Below are positions 5,932 through 11,186 of a stretch of DNA of 11,186 nt, piece after piece (the stretch's first letter is position 1; each line of letters begins with the position of its first letter). Source of the stretch: CAZCWX01 sp964502465 (GTDB taxonomy: Bacteria; Desulfobacterota; Binatia; Bin18). The stretch spans positions 1 through 11,186 of the forward strand of contig CAZCWX010000406.1 in the NCBI GenBank assembly GCA_964502465.1, given 5' to 3'. The translations under genes were made by a program, and so were the position numbers. The notes under the pieces were generated by a model. That model was given only the letters and a program-made list of their open reading frames with translations, made no database searches and was not told where the DNA came from.

Positions 5932-7533
5932 ATGAGGAAGCAGTTTGTCTATGGGCGCAGAAGCATACCCTTCAGAGCGCCTGGAACCACGAGGGTGTGG
6001 TGGGTCTGGTGTGGTGTGATCGTGTTAGTGGCTCTGCTGTGGCAGCCAGTACCCTGCTCTGGCAGCTTGTTGGGCGATACCTGGTCACGCTTTGATCGGG
6101 CCCTGTCTATCCTTGATCCGGCCGGGACCTATGTGAGCCAACCGATCGAGAAAGCTCTCCCCGCCCTCTCGTTTAAGGGTTCCTTTCGTCAGTGGTCCGA
6201 CATCAATCTGCATCGCAACCAGAAAGTGGGGTTTCGCAACAAAGACTTCCGCTTTTTGCAACTGCAGAATCTGCTGGAAATTGAGCTGCGTTATCAGCTG
6301 ACTGACAATCTAGAAGTGACCAACATTAACCACTTTCTCTATGACGGGGTCTATAACTGGCAGGACGCGGGTGGGCTGTTTGCGCCCCGGATCAGTGAGA
6401 CGGCCCGCCACTACCATAACTTCGAGCGCATCGTGCGCGAATTCTATTTAAGTTACCGCACCCACGATTTCGATGTCGTCGTCGGCAAGCAGCAGATTGC
6501 CTGGGGCAAAATGGATGGTCGTTTTATTGACATGATTAACCCCATGGACGTGCGGGAGTCGGTGCAACTGGAAGCCAGTGACTTTGAGATGCGCCGCTTG
6601 CCGACCTGGATGGCCAACGTCACCTACTTCTTTGGCGCCCATTCGCTGCAAATGCTCTATATCCCGAACTTTGAACAGGAGCGGCTACCGACCGTTGGCT
6701 CGCCCTGGTTTCCGCCGTCCGTGCCGCCATTGCATGCGGTCGTCAACCGGCGCAAGCGGCCGAGTGCCGGAGATTTTGGTGATCATGAGTATGGTGCCCG
6801 ACTCGATATCTCCATGGATCCGCTGACCTGGGGCCTGATCTATTTCTACGCCTGGAACGATAATCCCAATTTCTTTATCACTGGCAGAGCAATCACGGAC
6901 GACACCATTATCCCGATTCTCACGCCGCGCCACACGCGGCTCCATCACGTTGGCGTTACGGCCGACTACGCGACGACGGTTACTGGAGTTCCGGTGGTTG
7001 GCGATCTCCCCTTCGTGCTGCGGGTCGAAGGTCTGCTCAGTACCAATGTCAAATTTACCGATAGCCGCAGACAGGCGGCGGCGCTGTCCGACGGGACCGG
7101 CAGTGGCCTGATTGGTCGCGACACCCTGCGTGCAGCAGTTGCCTTAGAATTTGCTCTGCCAGGGAACACCTCCCTCATCATCCAACCTTCTCTCTTTCTG
7201 ACCCTGGATTGGCGAAAGAGCATGAATAGTAGTGGCTTCGGTGGGGCGACTGCGGGAAATGAATGGAACCTGTTACCCGTGGTTTTTCTCGAACGGCCAT
7301 TTCAGTTTACTCGAGACCGGCTGCGGGCCAGCATCACGGTCTTCCCGTTTCTCGGCGGACCAGGCCAGCACTATGAAGGCACAAAAACCAAGCTGGTTAT
7401 GTCGTACAAATTCTCCCGCTTCATCACCGGCCGGGTGATTTATACCAGCTATGACGGTGGGGGACGGAACAGTACCTATGGACAGTACAACAAGTGGGAC
7501 AATATCGGCTGGGAAGTGAGCTACGAATTCTGA
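5932..7533 (+). CDS. DUF1302 family outer-membrane beta-barrel protein
   Basis: This 533-aa protein resembles DUF1302 (PF06980). It starts with an extended basic N-region (about 21 residues), then a hydrophobic stretch VWWVWCGVIVLVALLWQPV (22-40), with a likely signal cleavage near CSGS (42-45). Hallmarks are ELRYQLTDNLEV (118-129), REFYLSYR (169-176) and VVGKQQIAWGKMDGRFIDMI followed by NPMDVRE (183-209), a conserved DUF1302 signature. The rest is alternating-polarity strands rich in Tyr, Phe and Trp, and the chain ends in WEVSYEF, the aromatic C-terminal signal used for outer-membrane insertion. ATG 5932 follows AAAGGAGAG. It pairs with the DUF1329 gene upstream, 201 bp away across a repeat element. 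The probable role is an outer-membrane channel or lipid/hydrocarbon-handling protein; this is inferred from barrel features and neighbours, as the family lacks an agreed function. It is the last + strand gene before the convergent cluster. Confidence 0.86.
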   Translation: MRKQFVYGRRSIPFRAPGTTRVWWVWCGVIVLVALLWQPVPCSGSLLGDTWSRFDRALSILDPAGTYVSQPIEKALPALSFKGSFRQWSDINLHRNQKVGFRNKDFRFLQLQNLLEIELRYQLTDNLEVTNINHFLYDGVYNWQDAGGLFAPRISETARHYHNFERIVREFYLSYRTHDFDVVVGKQQIAWGKMDGRFIDMINPMDVRESVQLEASDFEMRRLPTWMANVTYFFGAHSLQMLYIPNFEQERLPTVGSPWFPPSVPPLHAVVNRRKRPSAGDFGDHEYGARLDISMDPLTWGLIYFYAWNDNPNFFITGRAITDDTIIPILTPRHTRLHHVGVTADYATTVTGVPVVGDLPFVLRVEGLLSTNVKFTDSRRQAAALSDGTGSGLIGRDTLRAAVALEFALPGNTSLIIQPSLFLTLDWRKSMNSSGFGGATAGNEWNLLPVVFLERPFQFTRDRLRASITVFPFLGGPGQHYEGTKTKLVMSYKFSRFITGRVIYTSYDGGGRNSTYGQYNKWDNIGWEVSYEF

Positions 7534-7544
7534 ACGCTGTCGGT

Positions 7545-7570
7545 GTGGGAGGAACAAGCGGTGCTCCCAC
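7545..7570. terminator. Hairpin at convergent gene ends, probable terminator
   Basis: GTGGGAG (7545-7551) pairs perfectly with CTCCCAC (7564-7570) around a 12-nt loop, 12 bp after the DUF1302 stop. The downstream sequence TTCCCGCCTTCTCTT is pyrimidine-rich but has no clean T-run, so termination efficiency is uncertain. The rest of the spacer, 7571-7682, shows nothing I recognise. Confidence 0.45.
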
Positions 7571-7682
7571 TTCCCGCCTTCTCTTACCATTTGGCGATAC
7601 AAGCAGAGTTGCCATATCCCAACCGCTCTATACGGTTCAGACCTGTGCAGCTCTCAATGGCTTGAGCGGCGGGCTCCCTGCA

Positions 7683-8486
7683 TCACCCGATCCGCGCGCT
7701 CTGTCCACCGTCCACAGGCAAGATCACACCCGTGACAAAGCAGGCCTCGTCAGAAGCGAGGAAGAGCGAGGCATACGCGATATCCCAACCGGTGCCCATC
7801 TTTGCGCCTAAAGGGACTTGAGCGTCGCGTTCCCGGACGAGCTGTTCCTTGGGGATACCACGTGCCTTCGAAATGCCCTCGATAGCCATTGGGGTGTTCA
7901 TCAGTCCAGGCATAATGGCATTGACCCGAATGCCATACTTCGCACTCGCCAGGGCAAGTTGGTGAGTCATCGCATTGACCCCAGCCTTTGAGGTTTTATA
8001 GGCGAGGAGTCCGCCGACAGAGCAGACCGCAGCGATCGACGAGATGTTGATAATGCACCCACTCTGCTGCGCGCGCATCACTGGTAGGACATGCTTGCAG
8101 GCGAGAAACACACTCTTCATGTTGACGTTGAGGATACGATCCCAGGCTTCCTCCTCAAGCTGAAGCACATTCCCATCGCCGTCGCCGATCCCGACGTTAT
8201 TGTGAAGGATATCGATCCGACCAAACCGTTCAACACAGGCGGTGGCAAGTTTCTGACAGTCTCCCGCCCGTGTCACGTCTGCCTGGAAAGCGACAGCCAC
8301 ACCCCCTTCTTTTTCGATCATCTCACGCGTATCTTCGGCAGACTCAAAACGGCGGTCCACCAGAAGCACTTTCGCTCCTTCGCGGGCGTACAGGATAGCG
8401 GTCGCTCGGCCGTTGCCGATCGTCTCGCCAGGTGTCTGGCCAGCGCCAGCAACGATTGCCACTTTGTTTTTGAGTCGATCACCCAT
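7683..8486 (-). CDS. SDR-family NAD(P)-dependent oxidoreductase
   Basis: This 267-aa classical-type short-chain dehydrogenase/reductase has the Rossmann glycine motif in an expanded form, GAGQTPGETIGNG (14-26). Asp44 at the end of beta-2 suggests NAD(H) preference. It also has NNVG (96-99, instead of the usual NNAG), Asn122, catalytic Ser in NISS (148-150), Tyr163 and Lys167 (YKTSK), and the C-terminal ILPVDGG. The length is typical. I chose the ATG at 8486 because AAGGAGG (8491-8497, minus strand) lies four bases before it; a longer frame to 8510 has no such support. It begins 39 bp after the upstream carboxymuconolactone decarboxylase-like gene, so the two are likely cotranscribed. In a degradation cluster it would oxidise a hydroxyl intermediate, possibly the cis-diol or a beta-hydroxyacyl compound; the substrate is not visible from sequence. 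Confidence 0.92.
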   Translation of the reverse strand: MGDRLKNKVAIVAGAGQTPGETIGNGRATAILYAREGAKVLLVDRRFESAEDTREMIEKEGGVAVAFQADVTRAGDCQKLATACVERFGRIDILHNNVGIGDGDGNVLQLEEEAWDRILNVNMKSVFLACKHVLPVMRAQQSGCIINISSIAAVCSVGGLLAYKTSKAGVNAMTHQLALASAKYGIRVNAIMPGLMNTPMAIEGISKARGIPKEQLVRERDAQVPLGAKMGTGWDIAYASLFLASDEACFVTGVILPVDGGQSARIG

Positions 8487-8525
8487 ATGCCCTCCTTGTA
8501 TCGGACTCATGCACTGAGGCAGAGA

Positions 8526-9086
8526 TTACGTGTTGGCAAACGTTGGCAAGCCCTCGTCCAGTTGCACCCCAAGCGTGTTCAGTGCCATGGACACCAGATT
8601 GTATTGCCCGATGGTAAACACCACATCCATCAATTGCTGGGTCTTGTAATATCGGCTGAGCCCTTGCCAGGTCGCATCACTGAGGTGCGCATCGGCACGA
8701 AGTTCATCGGTGGCTTGCAGGAGTAACCGGTCTTGTTCATTCCATTCTTTGGCATCGGGTCCGGTTTTTATGCGATGGATCTCTTCATCTGTCAGTCCTG
8801 CCTTGCGACCGATCTGCACATGCTGTGCCCATTCGTATTCGGCCTGACAGAGCCAGCCGATACGTAAGATAATCAATTCGCGTTCCCGTGCTGGAAGGGT
8901 TGACTTGAAGAGTACGTGATTGCCAAAGACCAGCCACCGACGCATCAGATTGGGGTGGTGCGCCAGCGTTTTGAAAATATTGGGGACCTCGCCTTGTTGT
9001 TCTTTGATCGGGCGGAGAATGTCCCGTACCTCATCACTCCACTGATCGACTTGTAGCGGTTCCAACCGCGGGGTCTTGAGTTTCAT
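8526..9086 (-). CDS. Carboxymuconolactone decarboxylase (AhpD-like) family protein
   Basis: This 186-aa all-alpha protein matches the CMD/AhpD family (PF02627). The core is LPARERELIILRIGWLCQAE followed by YEWAQHVQIGRKAGLTDEEI (64-103), with Cys80, Glu83, Tyr84 and His89 in the active-site helix region. It lacks the second Cys of the AhpD CxxC pair, so a peroxiredoxin-type disulfide role is unlikely. The C-terminal part, YYKTQQLMDVVFTIGQYNLVSMALNTLGVQLDE, is the usual end of this subfamily. ATG 9086 follows AAAGGAGG at ideal spacing. The SDR gene begins 39 bp downstream, and the decayed FkbM/kinase scar lies upstream. These small proteins often accompany aromatic and hydrocarbon degradation genes; reactions include gamma-carboxymuconolactone decarboxylation, but most members are uncharacterised. 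Family confidence is high, reaction unknown. Confidence 0.9.
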   Translation of the reverse strand: MKLKTPRLEPLQVDQWSDEVRDILRPIKEQQGEVPNIFKTLAHHPNLMRRWLVFGNHVLFKSTLPARERELIILRIGWLCQAEYEWAQHVQIGRKAGLTDEEIHRIKTGPDAKEWNEQDRLLLQATDELRADAHLSDATWQGLSRYYKTQQLMDVVFTIGQYNLVSMALNTLGVQLDEGLPTFANT

Positions 9087-9125
9087 GACTGCCTCCTTTC
9101 TTTGCTTTGGCAGGTGTCCGTTCGT

Positions 9126-9707
9126 TCACTTGCCATGCATTGTTATGCTTGAATGTCCCTGCCAATGCAACGTGCTGGTCTTTTGATCTATTGAGTGGAA
9201 ATTCCACGCATTAGCTTCGACTATTGAAACGGTGCCTACCTTGTCCATTACTGCTGCCTGCAAGAGTATCGTGTTGCTGAATCCATTAAGCCGACAGAGC
9301 TCGTGCAGAATTCGAAAAGATAACGGATGCGCTTCGATGGCAATCACACTGCCTTCTCCTCCCACGGCTTGCGAGAACGCAAAAGTATCCTCACCATGAC
9401 CGGCACCGATATCGAGGATGACGTCACCTTTTTTGGGACGGTAATGTCGAAACCAGTAGTCTTCTGCATTGGATAGATACCACTCAGCCCCACCTCTCCA
9501 GCGCAAAGCTCTAGAGAGGGAGTTCTTGCACCTGAGACCGTCTGGAAAGTAATACTGCCCTACACGACGTACCCAAAGGCCATTCTGAAAAAAAATCTCC
9601 ACGTCATCTCCTGTCCAACATCTTGCGACATATGTGGCAACGAGTCCAAGAATATGCCTTCCTCCGCGACGATTGAGGAGGGGAACAAGACTTTTAGACA
9701 TGTGCAT
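9126..9707 (-). pseudogene. FkbM family methyltransferase, C-terminally truncated
   Basis: The frame reads as the N-terminal two thirds of an FkbM-type SAM-dependent methyltransferase. The N-terminal part LWVRRVGQYYFPDG and AEDYWFRHYRPKKGD leads into SAM motif I, VILDIGAGHGEDTF (96-109), then VIAIEAHPLSFRIL (motif II, Glu125) and ILLQAAVMDKVGTVSIVEAN. After about residue 174 (HSID) family similarity stops; the last 20 residues (ending SITMHGK) look like random read-through. The downstream block, which normally carries a DxEGAE-like motif, is absent, and full members run about 250-300 residues. I start it at ATG 9707, which overlaps the stop of the preceding kinase fragment (TGATG); a TTG at 9716 and ATG at 9701 are alternatives. 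Such enzymes O-methylate sugars or polyketides, which does not fit the catabolic neighbours and hints at acquired DNA. Probably non-functional. Confidence 0.72.
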
Positions 9708-10024
9708 CACATCCAACCTCGTTGTGATTTGTATTCACTCCCTCGAAGTCCTGTCAATAGATGTGAGAATAACATGGGGCAGTAATCCTCTGCCGAGCGA
9801 TAACTGCGTAGCAAAAATATAGACTTCTCTTCACTTGGCTGCTTGATCTGTGGAGGCCGACGCATCACCCAGCGTTGTGATCCCCAGGAGACATAGAACG
9901 TTTCATTGGAGTATCCAGCCTCGTGTTTCTCAACTGAAAGTTCTCCCTTTTGTGGAAAAAGATGCTGCCTCAAGAAATTTTCTAACGCTGACAGATTCAC
10001 GAGTTCTTCAAGTCGTTGAGTCAT
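9707..10024 (-). pseudogene. APH-like phosphotransferase (ACAD10/11-type kinase domain), N-terminal stub
   Basis: From ATG 10024, preceded by GAGGGAAGGA, the frame encodes LSALENFLRQHL, then VEKHEAGYSNETFYVSWGSQ and RWVMRRPP (31-58). This is the N-lobe of the aminoglycoside phosphotransferase (PF01636) subfamily related to the kinase domain of ACAD10/ACAD11. GYSNETF is the nucleotide-loop equivalent. Similarity ends near residue 60-64 (position about 9835); the remaining residues to the stop at 9707 look unrelated. Full proteins run about 340-360 residues, so the catalytic loop and all of the C-lobe are missing. The upstream amidohydrolase stop is 34 bp away, so this was probably an operon member. 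The sequence after the break is more AT-rich (about 45% GC at 9701-9760 by hand count) than the flanking genes, consistent with foreign DNA replacing the 3' end. Confidence 0.65.
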
Positions 10025-10033
10025 TCCTTCCCT

Positions 10034-10054
10034 CTGACGGCTGAACGCTGATGG
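10034..10054. repeat. Three tandem CTGAnnG heptamers
   Basis: CTGACGG (10034-10040), CTGAACG (10041-10047) and CTGATGG (10048-10054) form three degenerate 7-bp tandem units in the 34-bp gap between the amidohydrolase stop and the kinase-fragment start. The repeat lies just upstream of the ribosome binding site on the minus strand. It is short and its role is unknown. Confidence 0.5.
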
Positions 10055-10058
10055 CTCC

Positions 10059-11177
10059 TTATATGCCAAAAAACTTGCTCGCGTTTTCACCGAGGATCTT
10101 ATCCACTGAGGCGGGAGGCAGGTCTGAGAGCAGTTTCCTCGCTTTCTCCATCGGTTGGACAAATCCTTCGGCATGCGGGTAATCAGAGCCAACGAAGAAT
10201 TTTTCATCTCCAGCAAATTGTACGATCAAGGGAAACATTTTCTCTTCGGGATCACCGTTAATCCAAATGTTGCGCATAAAATATTCGGTCGCTGGCCGCT
10301 TCATCTGCGAGGTATGCCCCATGTATTTGTAGCGGTAATTGAGCCGCTCCAGCCATTCCCCGACCCAACCAACCATCGCTTCGATCGTCGCCACACGCAG
10401 CCTGGGAAACCGCTCGAACACTCCATCGTACACCATCGTGGTCAGCGCCATACGTGGATCTTGAATGACATTCATCGTCACGAACATAAATCCGGGATCA
10501 CGATCACGGTACCATTCACTGCCGGTGTAGTGGCGGTGACCAACCAGATGGATACCGACGCTGAGGTCGAGATCCTGAGCCGTTGCCCAGACTGGATCGA
10601 AATCCGGCTGACCAAAGCTCCGACCATTGATCGGTGCAGCCGCAACAAAAATAGTCCGACAGCCCAGCTTAGCCACGCGCTGCAACTCACGCACTGCCAG
10701 TTGTGGGTCACGTAGTGAAATATGCGCCGCCGGAAAAAGCCGATTTTTTTGGCAAGCAGTGAGCTCAAACGCCCAGGTATTGTACGCCCGACACAGGGCG
10801 TCGGCGACATCAGGATCGTCAACCCCGCCTTCCCATAACAACCCCAGGGTGGGATAGATCACCTGACAATCAATGCCTTCCTGATCGAGAACCTGGGCTC
10901 GCTTATGCATATCTTGCCAATCGGCGCTGAAGGCGAGGTAACGGTCGAAGTTACTGAGATCATGCCCAGTTTCTTTCTGACCGTAGCCGACCACTGCCGC
11001 CAACAGTTCGTCCACATTGAGGATCCGCAGCGGTTTTCCTTCGACGACTAAACTGTGCGTACCTGTGGTTGGGTTTCTCTCGACCCGCATCGCCTGGTCA
11101 CGATACTTGGGATCGATAAACCGCTCGAACAGATCCAACGGCTCCATGAAGTGGCTGTCACCATCGATGACTTTCAT
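10059..11177 (-). CDS. Amidohydrolase_2 (ACMSD-like) metal-dependent hydrolase, second paralogue
   Basis: This 372-aa TIM-barrel amidohydrolase_2 protein is a diverged paralogue of the one at 2936-4090. The first metal motif is IDGDSHFMEP (4-13), again Asp7-x-His9 rather than HxH. Further site candidates are His210 (VGIHLVG), Glu266 (TIEAMVGW) and Asp332 with His335 (GSDYPH). Shared blocks include VIYPTLGLLWE, FERFPRLRVA, INGDPEEKMF and the ILGENASKFFGI end. Length and termini look complete. ATG 11177 is nine bases from the window edge, so its promoter and full ribosome binding site are out of view. It is the first visible gene of the minus-strand cluster, 34 bp before the kinase stub. It is likely cytoplasmic, hydrolysing or decarboxylating a ring-derived acid. 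The substrate may differ from that of the paralogue, because the segment around 211-232 (after His210) diverges strongly. Confidence 0.9.
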   Translation of the reverse strand: MKVIDGDSHFMEPLDLFERFIDPKYRDQAMRVERNPTTGTHSLVVEGKPLRILNVDELLAAVVGYGQKETGHDLSNFDRYLAFSADWQDMHKRAQVLDQEGIDCQVIYPTLGLLWEGGVDDPDVADALCRAYNTWAFELTACQKNRLFPAAHISLRDPQLAVRELQRVAKLGCRTIFVAAAPINGRSFGQPDFDPVWATAQDLDLSVGIHLVGHRHYTGSEWYRDRDPGFMFVTMNVIQDPRMALTTMVYDGVFERFPRLRVATIEAMVGWVGEWLERLNYRYKYMGHTSQMKRPATEYFMRNIWINGDPEEKMFPLIVQFAGDEKFFVGSDYPHAEGFVQPMEKARKLLSDLPPASVDKILGENASKFFGI

Positions 11178-11186
11178 AGCAGTCTC

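Noticed and set aside
8091..8726. 211-aa plus-strand open frame spanning SDR and CMD genes
   Set aside because: It crosses two well-supported minus-strand genes and their ribosome binding site, and shows no domain.
9136..9169. Inverted repeat TGCATTG/CAATGCA and a weak TTGCAT-N17-CATAAC promoter upstream of the CMD-like gene
   Set aside because: Only 3/6 and 4/6 matches to the -35 and -10 consensus, and the palindrome is short with a long spacer; not strong enough to call an operator or promoter.
9708..9716. TTG at 9716 as the FkbM start
   Set aside because: ATG at 9707 has better spacing from the ACGAGG-like site and adds only three residues less.
9183..9849. TTGATCT at 9183-9189 and 9843-9849, close to both truncation points, as a possible target-site duplication
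   Set aside because: Seven bases shared between two short regions is expected fairly often by chance, and removing the segment does not restore a kinase reading frame.
1..11186. CRISPR array, tRNA, rRNA or transposase gene
   Set aside because: No regularly spaced direct repeats, no tRNA cloverleaf recognised, no rRNA-like sequence and no transposase or integrase motif in any frame.

Overview
The window comes from an uncultured-looking diderm bacterium. It encodes a beta-barrel outer-membrane protein ending in Phe and an exported periplasmic protein. GC is moderate to high, Shine-Dalgarno sites are strong (AAGGAGG), and the intergenic spacers are full of short palindromic repeats. A proteobacteria-like lineage of catabolic metagenome organisms (Desulfobacterota, Binatota or Tectomicrobia type) would fit, but no taxonomic marker is present, so this is inference.

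Left part, + strand. Positions 1-55 hold nothing I recognise. A 116-bp inverted-repeat element (56-171) is followed by a 5'-deleted relic of an ornithine cyclodeaminase/mu-crystallin family gene (203-811). A second, different palindromic element (825-914) then precedes a catabolic operon: Rieske ring-hydroxylating dioxygenase alpha subunit (942-2276), a spacer with a third palindromic/tandem element (2284-2405), dioxygenase beta subunit (2428-2901), and an amidohydrolase_2/ACMSD-like enzyme (2936-4090). The operon is followed by a strong hairpin and an intrinsic terminator (4228-4265).

Middle part, + strand. A DUF1329 periplasmic protein (4375-5730) and a DUF1302 outer-membrane barrel (5932-7533) form a pair separated by a second 116-bp element (5754-5869). 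These two families commonly occur together in Gram-negative degraders. I infer that they handle a hydrophobic substrate for the oxygenase.

Right part, - strand, converging on the DUF1302 gene. In transcription order: a second DxH-type amidohydrolase (11177-10059), the N-terminal stub of an APH-like kinase (10024-9707), a C-terminally truncated FkbM methyltransferase (9707-9126), a carboxymuconolactone decarboxylase/AhpD-family protein (9086-8526) and an SDR oxidoreductase (8486-7683). The kinase and FkbM fragments look like a recombination scar inside an otherwise coherent catabolic gene cluster.

Taken together the window reads as an aromatic or lipid-like compound degradation island: uptake (DUF1302/DUF1329), ring dihydroxylation, dehydrogenation by the SDR, and hydrolysis or decarboxylation by paired amidohydrolases. 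No ferredoxin or reductase partner for the dioxygenase is in view. The island is interrupted by repeats and two decayed loci. No RNA gene, CRISPR array, insertion sequence or transposase was seen.
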